From contig NZ_JXZC01000001.1 of assembly GCF_000935355.1 (NCBI RefSeq), positions 186,001-250,000 on the forward strand: a stretch of DNA of 64,000 nt, in the 5' to 3' direction. Below, in pieces: positions 35,177 through 43,358 of this stretch (positions are counted from its first letter, which is position 1; each line of letters opens with the position of its first letter). The DNA comes from Rossellomorea aquimaris (lineage in GTDB: Bacteria > Bacillota > Bacilli > Bacillales > Bacillaceae_B). The position numbers and the translations under genes are program-made. The notes beneath the pieces are model-generated. The model searched no databases. It was not told where the DNA came from and worked only from the letters and a program-made list of their open reading frames with translations.

Positions 35177-35347
35177 CTTATGCTTGTCGCCTCTGTTCAG
35201 GGCCGCCTCCGCTTTTGGTTTCATCCAGCTCCGGCGGCTAGAGGCTTGAGGTCATAAGTCAGGACTACCAAAAAGGCAAAGAGCGCCTTTCCGGTAGTCC
35301 CGTCTTATGCTTGTCGCCTCTGTTCAAGCCGCCTCCGCTTTTGGTTT
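35177..35347. repeat. GC-rich intergenic repeat element with two direct copies and a long palindrome
   Basis: A 44-45 base unit occurs twice (35177-35221 and 35304-35347), starting CTTATGCTTGTCGCCTCTGT and ending CCTCCGCTTTTGGTTT; the copies differ by one base and one indel. Between them an imperfect palindrome (about 35253-35309) pairs GGACTACC (35262-35269) with GGTAGTCC (35293-35300) and CATAAG with CTTATG. GC content far exceeds the neighbourhood. It resembles dispersed REP-like elements seen in intergenic DNA of some Bacillus. Its right copy abuts the stop codon of the gene at 35346. Confidence 0.7.
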
Positions 35348-35543
35348 AGTCATGTCTTTTATGTTTGTTTAGTAGTTCTTTTAGCATATTTATGATGGTG
35401 GCACGTTCGCTTTTGTTAAAGGTTTGAGTCCATTCTGTGATAAGTCCTTCTTCTTCAGGTGATAGGTCTCGCTGTAAACCATCGACAAAAACTTCTTTTA
35501 TTTCATCTTTTGCATTGGGGGTGATAGAAGATTCAAATTTCAT
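35346..35543 (-). CDS. Small conserved-looking protein of unknown function (65 aa)
   Basis: ATG at 35543 with SD AAAGGAGGAAATTGT; the longer in-frame start at 35600 has none. Charged, two-helix type: EIKEVFVDGLQRDLSPEEEG and NKSERATIINMLKELLNKHK. Cytoplasmic. Ends within the repeat element, so its last codons could be affected by repeat insertion. No family recognised. Confidence 0.6.
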   Translation of the reverse strand: MKFESSITPNAKDEIKEVFVDGLQRDLSPEEEGLITEWTQTFNKSERATIINMLKELLNKHKRHD

Positions 35544-35680
35544 ACAATTTCCTCCTTTATTCTCCTTAACTCTTTTCCCCTTGCAAAATAATCCAAACAT
35601 CTAAACTCTCCAACCGAGAAAATGGTTATGTGATGAGGCGATTAAGGAAAGGATATAGAGAAAAGATAAAGGAGAAAACA

Positions 35681-36166
35681 ATGGCGCTTCCTTTCTTTAT
35701 ATCAATATTAATTATCCTGATCTATATCGTGATTTTCATGCGAAGAAAGCTTTCATTCACCACAAATTCCATACAATTTATGTTGTTATCGATTGTTTCA
35801 ACGAATTATATTACGATTATGACTACCAAGCTGGAGTTTATAAGGGCTTCACAGGACGTCACTCAATTCATTAGCTTACTGATCAATCGGGAATGTATTT
35901 TACCATTGATTGGGATCATCATGATAAATGGTTACTTGAATTACGGACATAGAACTCATAAAATCATATTCTTCTTAAGCCTTTTATTCTTTATCACTGT
36001 TTTGGATGTCCTGCATATTCACTTTAAAACGCTTGATTATCCTCAATGGAGCCTATTAAATACAACCATCATTAATATTATCTATTTAATCATTTGTATT
36101 GGGATAGGCAAGGTGCTATATCATATGCAGAAAAAGGAGGAGGGAAGTAGTGGACAAAATATATGA
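35681..36166 (+). CDS. Integral membrane protein of unknown function (161 aa)
   Basis: ATG 35681 chosen because AAAGGAG lies 6 bases upstream; the in-frame ATG at 35630 has no SD. About five hydrophobic helices (ALPFFISILIILIYIVIF, IQFMLLSIVSTNYITIM, ECILPLIGIIMINGYL, IIFFLSLLFFITVLDVL, LLNTTIINIIYLIICIGIG). Overlaps the next membrane-protein gene by 17 bases. Probably a pair working together. Family not recognised; may be distant CBO0543-type. Confidence 0.6.
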   Translation: MALPFFISILIILIYIVIFMRRKLSFTTNSIQFMLLSIVSTNYITIMTTKLEFIRASQDVTQFISLLINRECILPLIGIIMINGYLNYGHRTHKIIFFLSLLFFITVLDVLHIHFKTLDYPQWSLLNTTIINIIYLIICIGIGKVLYHMQKKEEGSSGQNI

Positions 36167-36641
36167 AAGATCATTTGACTTAAACGAATGGTTTATCATT
36201 ATCAGTCTTCTTGCACTCCTTATTTTAATTTGGATTACTCCAAAAATATTCTCATTCCTTGAAGGGCTAAGTTACTTTATTTATGGCATTGCAATAGGCA
36301 TGTTTTATGACCATACAATCAGTATTCCACCTTGGGATTTTTATGATGTAAATGATAGTTCAGCATACCAGGCGATCGATTTTATTAGTTATATCATGTA
36401 TGGTCCTTACAGTTATTTTTTCATATACATCTATAAGAAGTTAAAGATAAGGGGGATCATGAATCTTGCTTATCTATTGATTTGGACATCTTTTTCTCTA
36501 TTGATGGAATGGTTTACGGTAAAGATTGGCTTTTTTCATTTCGATAAAGGATACGAAATGTATTGGTCCATTCCAATATACATGGCCGTCCAAAGTATTC
36601 AACTATTATTTCATCATAAAATAAAGAGGGGAGGTAACTAA
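36150..36641 (+). CDS. Integral membrane protein, CBO0543-like (163 aa)
   Basis: GTG start with SD AAGGAGGAGG inside the preceding gene. Four to five membrane helices; the end LLMEWFTVKIGFFHFDKGYE and YWSIPIYMAVQSIQLL recalls the CBO0543 family of Bacillus and Clostridium membrane proteins, function unknown. Co-transcribed with the preceding gene. Confidence 0.6.
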   Translation: MDKIYERSFDLNEWFIIISLLALLILIWITPKIFSFLEGLSYFIYGIAIGMFYDHTISIPPWDFYDVNDSSAYQAIDFISYIMYGPYSYFFIYIYKKLKIRGIMNLAYLLIWTSFSLLMEWFTVKIGFFHFDKGYEMYWSIPIYMAVQSIQLLFHHKIKRGGN

Positions 36642-36656
36642 TGGATAGAAGTAATG

Positions 36657-36695
36657 AAAAAACCAGAAACCATTTTATATAGGGCTTCTGGTTTT
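36657..36695 (-). terminator. Terminator of the rsbR-like gene
   Basis: Arms AAAACCAGAA / TTCTGGTTTT (36659-36668 and 36686-36695) with T6 on the minus strand (A run 36657-36662), 4 bases after the stop at 36699. Confidence 0.75.
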
Positions 36696-36698
36696 ACA

Positions 36699-37553
36699 TT
36701 ATAGAGGAAGAATCACTTCATATTGAGTGAATCCGATGTCTTCAAGGGCTTGTTTTAAGCTAGAGCTTGTTTTTAAATCGTCGAAGGTAATGCCGAGATT
36801 TCCTAAAGTATGGGCAACTTCAGGTCGGATACCTGTCAGTACCGATTGTACGCCCATCATCTTAAGAGCGTTGATGATTTGATAGATATTATGAGAAACC
36901 ATAGTGTCCATTATTGCCACGCCGGATATGTCAATAAATAAATAGTCCAATTCTAAATCAGAGCTTTTCTTTAAAGCCGTCTCCATAACAGAGCTGGCTC
37001 TATGAGTATCAATTTCACCAATTAGAGGGAGGATCGCAATTTTATTTGCAATTGGCACAATCGGTGCCGAGAGTTCATCCATAGCAGTATGAATAAGAGC
37101 TAACTGATCTTTTTGCTGATTTACAAATAACTCATTGAAAAGATATGCAATTTCATCCAGTAATGGGTTAATCTTTTTGTTTACTTGCAGCATAAGAGAA
37201 GCTGCTATTTGATTCTCACTGATCTGTTTGGTGAAAATATCCCAAATAGCAGTACGGAATGCTGATAGTGTTTTTATGGATTCATTTAGTGGAATGCCTT
37301 TTTCAATTGCTATTTTTCCCACTTTTTGAGTCCACTCGCTTATCTTAATGAGAGAGTCTTTTTGCTCTTCTTGTAAAGATTCTCCCAGCATTTTAATCAA
37401 CTCAATTCTCCATTCTGTAACTTGCTCCATTTTCACTCCAGAGAACTTTAGTTGTTCAGAATACTGTTTTTGCTGATATTCAATCACACCCTGAGCAATA
37501 TCGGACTTATGTGCAACAATTTCTTGTCCTAGATACACCAATTCATCTCTCAT
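36699..37553 (-). CDS. RsbR-type stressosome protein (STAS domain)
   Basis: 284 residues. N-terminal helical globin-like sensor domain (about 1-150) and C-terminal STAS domain (about 155-280). LFIDISGVAIMDTMVSHNIY contains the first phosphorylated Thr of RsbR proteins (D-T-M-V) and SVLTGIRPEVAHTL the second (L-T-G-I-R-P-E). RsbR paralogues assemble with RsbS and RsbT in the stressosome that controls sigma-B. rsbS/T/U are not in this window, as usual for the stand-alone paralogues RsbRB/RC/RD. Which one is unclear. Confidence 0.88.
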   Translation of the reverse strand: MRDELVYLGQEIVAHKSDIAQGVIEYQQKQYSEQLKFSGVKMEQVTEWRIELIKMLGESLQEEQKDSLIKISEWTQKVGKIAIEKGIPLNESIKTLSAFRTAIWDIFTKQISENQIAASLMLQVNKKINPLLDEIAYLFNELFVNQQKDQLALIHTAMDELSAPIVPIANKIAILPLIGEIDTHRASSVMETALKKSSDLELDYLFIDISGVAIMDTMVSHNIYQIINALKMMGVQSVLTGIRPEVAHTLGNLGITFDDLKTSSSLKQALEDIGFTQYEVILPL

Positions 37554-37678
37554 TCTCCTCAGCCAACTCCTTATACTGCTTATTTATATAAAACTTTCGA
37601 AATAATCTCTATTAATGGTAATATAGTATATCATAAATTCTATAAGAATTATAGCTTTCAAAAGAAGGAGCAAATGAA

Positions 37679-38257
37679 ATGACTCATATATGTTTAGTAC
37701 GCCATGGTCAAACTGATTGGAATCTTGAAGGGAAATTACAAGGTCAAACGGATATTCCATTAAATGAAACAGGAAAACTTCAAGCAGAAGAATGCCGAGA
37801 ATTTTTAAAGAAATCACATTGGGATGTGCTGATCACCACTTCTTTGGTGAGAGCCAGCAAAACGGCAGATATTATCAATGAAGCCTTGGAACTGCCGATT
37901 GTTAAGATGGACCATTTCAAGGAACGCTATTTTGGAGATGGGGAGGGGATGTCTCGTGAAGAAAGAGAAAAACAATATCCTGATTTCATCTTTCCGAATA
38001 TGGAAACGTACGAAGTGTTGACAGATAGGGTCCAAGAGGGACTGAAAGAGATTTATAATCAGTTTCCTGAGCAGGAGGTATTGCTGGTTGCTCACGGTGC
38101 GATCATCAGCACAATATTGCGAGAGTTTCATAAAGAGGAGGTAGGTGAGAGACACGTGAAACTATTTAACGGCTGCCTTACCAATCTCCATTTCACAAAT
38201 GGAGGGTGGAATGTCCATTCTTATAATGAAGTAAGTCATTTATCGGAGCATGCATAA
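37679..38257 (+). CDS. Histidine phosphatase family protein (phosphoglycerate-mutase-like)
   Basis: 192 residues, SD GAAGGAG. Catalytic RHGQTDWN (His 9) near the N terminus and the second His in LLVAHGAIISTIL (about residue 140). LQGQTDIPLNETG is the conserved substrate loop. Cofactor-independent phosphatases of this family (PhoE/CobC-like) act on various sugar phosphates. Monocistronic or with the following DCC gene 67 bases on. Confidence 0.87.
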   Translation: MTHICLVRHGQTDWNLEGKLQGQTDIPLNETGKLQAEECREFLKKSHWDVLITTSLVRASKTADIINEALELPIVKMDHFKERYFGDGEGMSREEREKQYPDFIFPNMETYEVLTDRVQEGLKEIYNQFPEQEVLLVAHGAIISTILREFHKEEVGERHVKLFNGCLTNLHFTNGGWNVHSYNEVSHLSEHA

Positions 38258-38324
38258 AGATGTGAGTGAGAACGGGAGCGTTTACCTCATCAAAGGGATG
38301 TAAAGAATTCTAGTATAAATAGAT

Positions 38325-38732
38325 GTGAATGGTGTGATTTTATTGGCAATTATTTTGTTTGATGGTATATGTAATTTCTGTAATAGTAGCGTCCAGTTCA
38401 TTATTAATCGCGATCCAAAGGGTTTCTTTCAATTTGCTTCCTTACAAAGTGAGATTGGTCAAGAATTATTAAAGAAGCATAACATTCCTCAAACTACAGA
38501 TAGCTTCGTTTTGATCGACGATCCTAAAGCGTATATTGAATCAACTGCGGCTTTAAAGGTGTGCTCTCGTCTAACATGGCCCTGGAAGCTTTTCGTTGTC
38601 TGCATGATCATTCCCAAGCCCCTAAGGGACAGGGTCTACAGGTGGATTGCCGGAAATAGATATAGGTGGTTCGGAAAACAAGAATCTTGTATGCTTCCTT
38701 CGCAAAACATGAGAGATCGTTTTATAGAATAG
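38325..38732 (+). CDS. DCC family thiol-disulfide oxidoreductase-like protein
   Basis: 135 residues as read from GTG 38325; SDs are poor and the TTG at 38343, after GGTGTGA, is a plausible alternative. The DCC motif is LFDGICNFC, a D-x-x-C-x-x-C signature, followed by SVQFIINRDPKGFFQFASLQ. C-terminal Arg-rich YRWIAGNRYRWFGK. DCC proteins (DUF393, COG3011) are predicted thioredoxin-fold; function unproven. Confidence 0.82.
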   Translation: MNGVILLAIILFDGICNFCNSSVQFIINRDPKGFFQFASLQSEIGQELLKKHNIPQTTDSFVLIDDPKAYIESTAALKVCSRLTWPWKLFVVCMIIPKPLRDRVYRWIAGNRYRWFGKQESCMLPSQNMRDRFIE

Positions 38733-38762
38733 AAAGACTCGAGGAACGTCCTCGAGTCTTTT
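38733..38762 (+). terminator. Terminator of the DCC gene
   Basis: 12-bp arms (38733-38744 and 38750-38761), loop AACGT; tail TTTTCG. Confidence 0.75.
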
Positions 38763-38813
38763 CGTATATAAATTTATCATTATTGTTGCCATTTCCAGGT
38801 CGATTCCGCTTTT

Positions 38814-39224
38814 TTAAGATTGGTGACTTTGAATCGTTTTAACCGAAACTTTTCTTCTTGAACGCGGTCCATCAAACTCACAAAGGTAAATACCTTGCCA
38901 GGTTCCCAAATGAAGTTCACCATTGGTAACGATGATTGTTTGGGAGTGGCCGACCGTACTAGTCTTTAAGTGAGCGGCTGTGTTGCCTTCTCCATGAAGA
39001 TCCAGAGTATGTTCCCATGGATACATCTCATCTAATCGACGTAGAAAATCTGTTTTCACATCCGGATCGGCATTTTCATTCACCGTGATTCCGGCTGTTG
39101 TGTGCAGGGATTGAACCACCACAAGACCTTCCTTCATTTCTGCTTTGGTGATGATATCCTGGACATAAGTGGTAATATCAATCATTTCATCTCGTTTCTT
39201 TGTATCTATTGTAAGTGTTTTCAT
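38814..39224 (-). CDS. yjbQ: Secondary thiamine-phosphate synthase-like protein YjbQ (UPF0047)
   Basis: 136 residues. Family marks: [40 protein letters not shown] and [18 protein letters not shown]. His residues in [10 protein letters not shown] form the metal site. E. coli YjbQ can replace ThiE weakly; the true role is unclear. SD AAGGGGAATGG before ATG 39224. Confidence 0.9.
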   Translation of the reverse strand: MKTLTIDTKKRDEMIDITTYVQDIITKAEMKEGLVVVQSLHTTAGITVNENADPDVKTDFLRRLDEMYPWEHTLDLHGEGNTAAHLKTSTVGHSQTIIVTNGELHLGTWQGIYLCEFDGPRSRRKVSVKTIQSHQS

Positions 39225-39432
39225 CGTACCATTCCCCTTTCTGTTTTCAATGTAAAAATTATTCCACTAAATGACTTCGTTAAAACCTGTCAAATACTTA
39301 GCGGGAATGGAAATACGGGTTTAAAATGAGGAGGATTATATCCCATAATGGGTCGTGGACTCTTCTGTCAGCTGCTGATTCAAGTTGAAGGAAAATATGA
39401 ATGGCTCATTCATCACACTATACCCCTTTTTC

Positions 39433-39723
39433 TCAACAGGATTCCTCTTGATCTCCTATGAAAATATGGCTTTTACGTTTGAAAGAAGCCCTGAAACATT
39501 TTCCGTCTTTTGTCTTGTATAGAGCTTCATACACTTTTTCTTTATTGTCAGTGGTATGAGTCTGAATGATGCCGATAATGGTAGAATCGGGAACTGCAGT
39601 TTGTAGAGAGGTTTCAATGCTTGAGTGTAATAGGAAGCGCTGATAGCCATATAAAATAATAACGCAGGAAACAAGTAAGATGAACATCCAGCGGAACCCT
39701 TCCAGTAGTAACGTCTTATTCAT
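39433..39723 (-). CDS. Single-pass membrane protein of unknown function (96 aa)
   Basis: ATG 39723, SD ATAGGAG with 8-base spacing. One N-terminal helix (MFILLVSCVIILYGYQRFL) and an extracytoplasmic domain with TIIGIIQTHTTDNKEKVYE and two Cys (KCFRAS and ESC end) that might form a disulfide. No family recognised. Confidence 0.6.
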   Translation of the reverse strand: MNKTLLLEGFRWMFILLVSCVIILYGYQRFLLHSSIETSLQTAVPDSTIIGIIQTHTTDNKEKVYEALYKTKDGKCFRASFKRKSHIFIGDQEESC

Positions 39724-39773
39724 CAGAAAATACTCCTATCTTCTAAAGAAATATAAATATTTATGTAAAGGTA

Positions 39774-39798
39774 TGAAAAAGGGCTGGTGTAGCCCTTT
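39774..39798 (-). terminator. Terminator of pxpA
   Basis: 8-bp stem AAAGGGCT / AGCCCTTT (39778-39785 and 39791-39798) with a minus-strand T5 run, close to the stop at 39805. Confidence 0.7.
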
Positions 39799-39804
39799 TA
39801 TAAT

Positions 39805-40530
39805 TCAACTTAACTTTTCATGCAATCTCTTAGCAAGGTTTAACGCAGCTGTGTTGTCACCATGAAGACAAATGGTATCCGCTTTAATTGACAATACCTC
39901 ACCATCTGTTGAAACTACCTCTTGCTTCTCCACCATTCGTAATACCTGCTTTTCCACTTCGTTTTCATCATGCATGACGGCATTGGGAAGCGAACGAGGA
40001 GTGAGTGAGCCGTCAGATTGATAGGTTCGATCGGCAAATACTTCATGAGCGACTCGCAATCCGATTTCTTCTCCTGCTTTTGTCAGTTCACTTTGAGAAA
40101 GGCCGAACAATGTTAATTCAGGGTCAAGGTTATATACTGCTTTAGCAATCGATACAGCCAGTTCGGAATCCTTTGCAGCCATATTATAGAGAGCACCATG
40201 AGGCTTAACATGTGACAACTTGCCTCCTTGTGCCTTGACGAAAGCGAGGAGAGCGCCAATCTGATATTGTACAAGGGCATATGCTTCTTCAGTGGTTACA
40301 TGTATCACCCTTCTTCCAAACCCTTGAAGGTCAGGCAACCCGGGGTGAGCACCTATCTTTAGATTATGATTTAAAGCATTTGAAACGGTTTGTTTCATTA
40401 CGAGGGGATCTCCTGCATGAAATCCGCAAGCGACATTGACGGAGGAAACGAATTTCATCATTTCTTCATCCTGTCCGATAGTATATGTACCAAAACTTTC
40501 TCCTAAATCACAGTTTAAATCGATTTTCAT
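39805..40530 (-). CDS. pxpA: 5-oxoprolinase subunit A (LamB/YcsF family)
   Basis: 241 residues. Family signature [14 protein letters not shown] at the N terminus, [15 protein letters not shown] and [16 protein letters not shown] follow. Together with PxpB and PxpC it hydrolyses 5-oxoproline to glutamate using ATP. The usual pxpB/pxpC (kipI/kipA) genes are not in this window, so the subunit stands alone or its partners are elsewhere. SD GGAAAA is poor: AAAGGATGGAAAA precedes ATG 40530. A perfect palindrome lies 20-40 bases upstream. Confidence 0.9.
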   Translation of the reverse strand: MKIDLNCDLGESFGTYTIGQDEEMMKFVSSVNVACGFHAGDPLVMKQTVSNALNHNLKIGAHPGLPDLQGFGRRVIHVTTEEAYALVQYQIGALLAFVKAQGGKLSHVKPHGALYNMAAKDSELAVSIAKAVYNLDPELTLFGLSQSELTKAGEEIGLRVAHEVFADRTYQSDGSLTPRSLPNAVMHDENEVEKQVLRMVEKQEVVSTDGEVLSIKADTICLHGDNTAALNLAKRLHEKLS

Positions 40531-40551
40531 TTTTCCATCCTTTCATCCATT

Positions 40552-40571
40552 AGAATGTATTGTAACATTCT
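40552..40571 (-). promoter_or_regulatory. Palindrome upstream of pxpA, possible operator
   Basis: AGAATGT-N6-ACATTCT, perfect 7-bp arms, 22 bases upstream of the pxpA start codon. Position suits an operator; no regulator can be named. Confidence 0.45.
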
Positions 40572-40740
40572 GAATTCTTATTTATCATATCACAAATTAA
40601 ATTTGGATGCTTTTCTGATAGAGTAGTGGAGAGTCAGTGAGAAGTGATTTTCTCATCAAATTTTAATCTTGTTCTAATAGAGTTCACTTTTTCACCGGTT
40701 ACAATGAATCTTGCTTATGAATAAGGATTTATCACTCCTA

Positions 40741-40773
40741 AACAAAAAGAAAGTGGGGTAGCTTTCTTTTTGT
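40741..40773 (+). terminator. First terminator-like hairpin in the 40.6-40.9 kb gap
   Basis: 13-bp arms AACAAAAAGAAAG / CTTTCTTTTTGTT around TGGGGTAG-like loop. AT-rich; right arm supplies the T run. Confidence 0.55.
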
Positions 40774-40816
40774 TTAAATCTTTATTATGTAAGACCCATT
40801 CTAATTTCTTTCCTTT

Positions 40817-40859
40817 GGAGACAAAAGTCTTGCTGAAGCTTTTGTCTCCTATTTTTTTT
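40817..40859 (+). terminator. Second, strong terminator in the same gap
   Basis: Perfect 11-bp arms GGAGACAAAAG / CTTTTGTCTCC (40817-40827 and 40839-40849), then ATTTTTTTTG with T8. Confidence 0.85.
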
Positions 40860-40915
40860 GTAATTTAACAAAAGTAGTTTTTTTGGGATTAGAATGAAAG
40901 GAATGGAGGGGTTTT

Positions 40916-41380
40916 ATGGATATTGTGTTCAAACATAACAAAGACGTTTTTAATTATAGGGTGGTTGCCGTATGGATGGAAAATGAACATGTTTTATTAC
41001 ATAAACAAGTGGAAGACACTTATTGGTCATTGCCTGGTGGGAGAGTCGTTATCGGAGAAGCGTCACAGGAAAGTTTGAAGAGAGAAATGCGAGAAGAATT
41101 AGGTATTGATGTTAAAGTGGAACAATTAGTAATGGTGAATGAAAATTTCTTTACGTTTAAGGAATGGGATTTTCATGAAATCGGCTTCTATTACAGTGTG
41201 AAAGCATCAGGTCGGTCTATTTTTCAAAAAGGCGCTTTTCATGGATTGGAAGGGGACCGTCTATTGTACAAATGGATTCCAATCGAGGAACTTTCAACAC
41301 TAGAAATATATCCTGAAGTGATTAAAGACATGTTATTACATCAATCGAATGAAACACAGCATTCGGTGTCAAAGAACTGA
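40916..41380 (+). CDS. Nudix hydrolase
   Basis: 154 residues, SD GGAATGGAGGGGTTTT before ATG. Full Nudix box GGRVVIGEASQESLKREMRE then ELGI. RVVAVWMENEHVLLHKQ is the first strand. WIPIEELSTLEIYPEVIKDM near the C terminus is typical of ADP-ribose/NTP pyrophosphohydrolase-like members. Preceded by two terminators, which may attenuate it. Substrate unknown. Confidence 0.87.
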   Translation: MDIVFKHNKDVFNYRVVAVWMENEHVLLHKQVEDTYWSLPGGRVVIGEASQESLKREMREELGIDVKVEQLVMVNENFFTFKEWDFHEIGFYYSVKASGRSIFQKGAFHGLEGDRLLYKWIPIEELSTLEIYPEVIKDMLLHQSNETQHSVSKN

Positions 41381-41386
41381 TTTATT

Positions 41387-41416
41387 AAAGAGGCGGAGAA
41401 ATATTCTCCACCTTTT
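41387..41416. terminator. Weak bidirectional hairpin
   Basis: GGCGGAGAA / TTCTCCACC with one mismatch plus AAA/TTT flanks, between convergent genes. Confidence 0.5.
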
Positions 41417-41419
41417 AAA

Positions 41420-41611
41420 CTATGTACGATCGCTTAACTGTGAATGAGTGAGCTTCAGCTTTACTTTATGATACATGGATTTCAGCTTTCTATCGCTTCT
41501 TTCAGTTTTAATGTGATGGTTTATTACTCTTGTGCGTAAAAAAAAATTAATGATTTCTTCAGCCAGAACGAGAAATACAAAAAGAGAAACAATCACGATT
41601 ATCCAAGTCAT
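41420..41611 (-). CDS. Small single-pass membrane protein (63 aa)
   Basis: ATG 41611 with strong SD AAAGGAGGAATATGT. N-terminal helix MTWIIVIVSLFVFLVLAEEI followed by a basic cytoplasmic tail (HHIKTERSDRKLKSMYHKVK). Monocistronic. No family recognised. Confidence 0.62.
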   Translation of the reverse strand: MTWIIVIVSLFVFLVLAEEIINFFLRTRVINHHIKTERSDRKLKSMYHKVKLKLTHSQLSDRT

Positions 41612-41736
41612 ACATATTCCTCCTTTACAATCCCTATCATGTTTATGGATATATCTACCACATTATGAATGGAAATAAACATGTGAGGATAATAAAGAAT
41701 GGGATATTGTTATTTTATTCAGGCGGATATGTAATG

Positions 41737-41767
41737 AAAAAGAGGAGCTGAGATTCAGCTCCTTTTT
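41737..41767. terminator. Terminator of the MFS gene
   Basis: GAGGAGCTGA / TCAGCTCC stem with A run left and T5 right; the minus-strand gene ends 15 bases away. Confidence 0.75.
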
Positions 41768-41781
41768 AGATACAGGTCTCC

Positions 41782-43002
41782 CTAAGCCTTTTTAGGTGAG
41801 ACTGCCTGTTGGGGTGTTTCTGGAATCCTGATGAAAAACATTCCTACAAGGCTGGATAGGATACTTAGGACAATGAAAAGGACAAAGGTACTCAAAGGTT
41901 CAATTAATGCTACTATAGGCGGCCCTAAAGCGACACCTGTAAACCTCATTGAACTGTAAATAGAAGTGATGGTTCCACGATGTTCTTTTTCAATCCCTTC
42001 TGTAATCAATGCATCCAAACAAGGCAGGGCTGCTCCCATCCCAATTCCTGCAATAGAAAAAATACTCAGTATAACCCATTTGCCTTCAGTGAAAATCAAA
42101 GGAAGGAATGCAACAGAACTCATAAGGGAACCAAAGACGATGACCCACTTCATCTTTTCTTTACTCTTACCAATCACTTTTCCCGTTATATAGGAGGTAA
42201 GACATAAAAAAAGGAGTGGAATAGCTAAATATAGTCCCTTTATTACTCCGTTAATTCCATAAGCTTGCTCTAATCTGGTTGATAAATAATATAAAAAGCC
42301 AAATAAGATGAACATGGAAATGATTCCGATGATGAAGATGCCAAAAATCCATTTCTTTTCCTTCCCAAGGACGATTCCCACCTCATGAATAAATTCCTTA
42401 ATTGATTGTTTCGCATCTTCTCCTTTTTTTGGTGGAACTTTCACAAAGACGACAATCAGAAGAATCGAAAGAGTTGAAAATACAGGTATGGAAAAGAATG
42501 GTATAAACCAGATCCATGCAGCAAATAACGCACCGAGTATCGGGCTTAGCACCTTGCCGAATGTATTGGATGTTTCGATTAAGCCCAATCCCTTGGTGAT
42601 TTGATCATCATCCTCGTATAGATCTCCCACTGTAGGAATGACGACCGGGAAAGCACCGGCTGCTCCAATTCCTTGAACAACCCTTCCTACAATAACAAAA
42701 ATATAAGCATTCGAACCGTAAATTGAAGCAAATCCACAAATGAGGCCACCGATTCCTGCAATGATCAAGCTGGGTATCAGAATATTTTTCCTTCCGAAAC
42801 GATCGGATAAATAACCGGCAATTGGAATGCAAAGAATAGCAATTATAGAGTATACGGTGATGATTAAGCTTGATTGGAATCCCGTAATATTTAGCTCCTT
42901 TTCCAATTGAGGAAGAACAGGGATCAACATTGAATTCCCGAGTGTCATGACTAAAGGAATAGAGGATAATGCCAGTAAATCTAATTTTTTCTTACTCTCC
43001 AT
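41782..43002 (-). CDS. MFS multidrug-type exporter (DHA1, 12 TM)
   Basis: 406 residues from ATG 43002, chosen for SD ATGAGGTG 6 bases upstream; an in-frame ATG at 43032 lacks it. Twelve membrane helices; the TM2-TM3 loop motif A reads GYLSDRFGRKNILIP, and motif C-like GRVVQGIGAAGAFPVVIPTV occurs in TM4-5, both marks of drug/H+ antiporters. The C-terminal half repeats GIGMGAALPCLDALITEGIE. No cognate regulator is adjacent. Substrate unknown. Confidence 0.85.
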   Translation of the reverse strand: MESKKKLDLLALSSIPLVMTLGNSMLIPVLPQLEKELNITGFQSSLIITVYSIIAILCIPIAGYLSDRFGRKNILIPSLIIAGIGGLICGFASIYGSNAYIFVIVGRVVQGIGAAGAFPVVIPTVGDLYEDDDQITKGLGLIETSNTFGKVLSPILGALFAAWIWFIPFFSIPVFSTLSILLIVVFVKVPPKKGEDAKQSIKEFIHEVGIVLGKEKKWIFGIFIIGIISMFILFGFLYYLSTRLEQAYGINGVIKGLYLAIPLLFLCLTSYITGKVIGKSKEKMKWVIVFGSLMSSVAFLPLIFTEGKWVILSIFSIAGIGMGAALPCLDALITEGIEKEHRGTITSIYSSMRFTGVALGPPIVALIEPLSTFVLFIVLSILSSLVGMFFIRIPETPQQAVSPKKA

Positions 43003-43200
43003 TTCGTGCACCTCATTCTTATTTATACACATTTATTTTCTTCAACAGGAGCAATTTCATACTATTAAATTATTTGACCGTAATATCGTTATGTAAACTG
43101 ATGAATTTTATCTTTTCTAACTAAAGCTTTATCTCTTTCTCACCCGATTTTAATGAAAGAGGAGGAAAATGGCAGTATTGATAAAAGGGAGGTAAGAACC

Positions 43201-43326
43201 ATGTGGATTCGAATAATTCCTATTTTATTTTTCAGTTTTACTGCCATTACATTAATGACGTATCAAGGCATTGAAATCTTTCAAGCGCTTAATGATTTTA
43301 TTTTCAGCAAAAGTAAAATAAAATAA
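43201..43326 (+). CDS. Membrane microprotein upstream of a two-component system (41 aa)
   Basis: ATG 43201 with SD AAAGGGAGGTAAGAACC (7-base spacing). Reads MWIRIIPILFFSFTAITLMT, a single membrane helix, followed by YQGIEIFQALNDFIFSKSKI. It ends 32 bases before the response regulator start, in the same direction and probably the same transcript. Could modulate the kinase membrane domain; no family recognised. Confidence 0.6.
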   Translation: MWIRIIPILFFSFTAITLMTYQGIEIFQALNDFIFSKSKIK

Positions 43327-43358
43327 GACGTATTAAGCATTTAGAGCAGGTGATTTAT

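Larger units (their letters stand above)
40572..40915. other. 344-base gap with two terminators but no gene
   Basis: Between pxpA (minus) and a Nudix gene (plus). Contains two plus-strand terminator hairpins (see 40741 and 40817) yet no ORF with an SD. TACAAT at 40699-40704 is the only -10-like element I see and lacks a good -35. A short untranslated transcript or a multi-step leader for the Nudix gene are possible. Confidence 0.5.

Noticed and set aside
36641-36682. 13-codon ORF after the second membrane gene with AGGGGAGGT
   Set aside because: Overlaps the terminator and is too short to judge.
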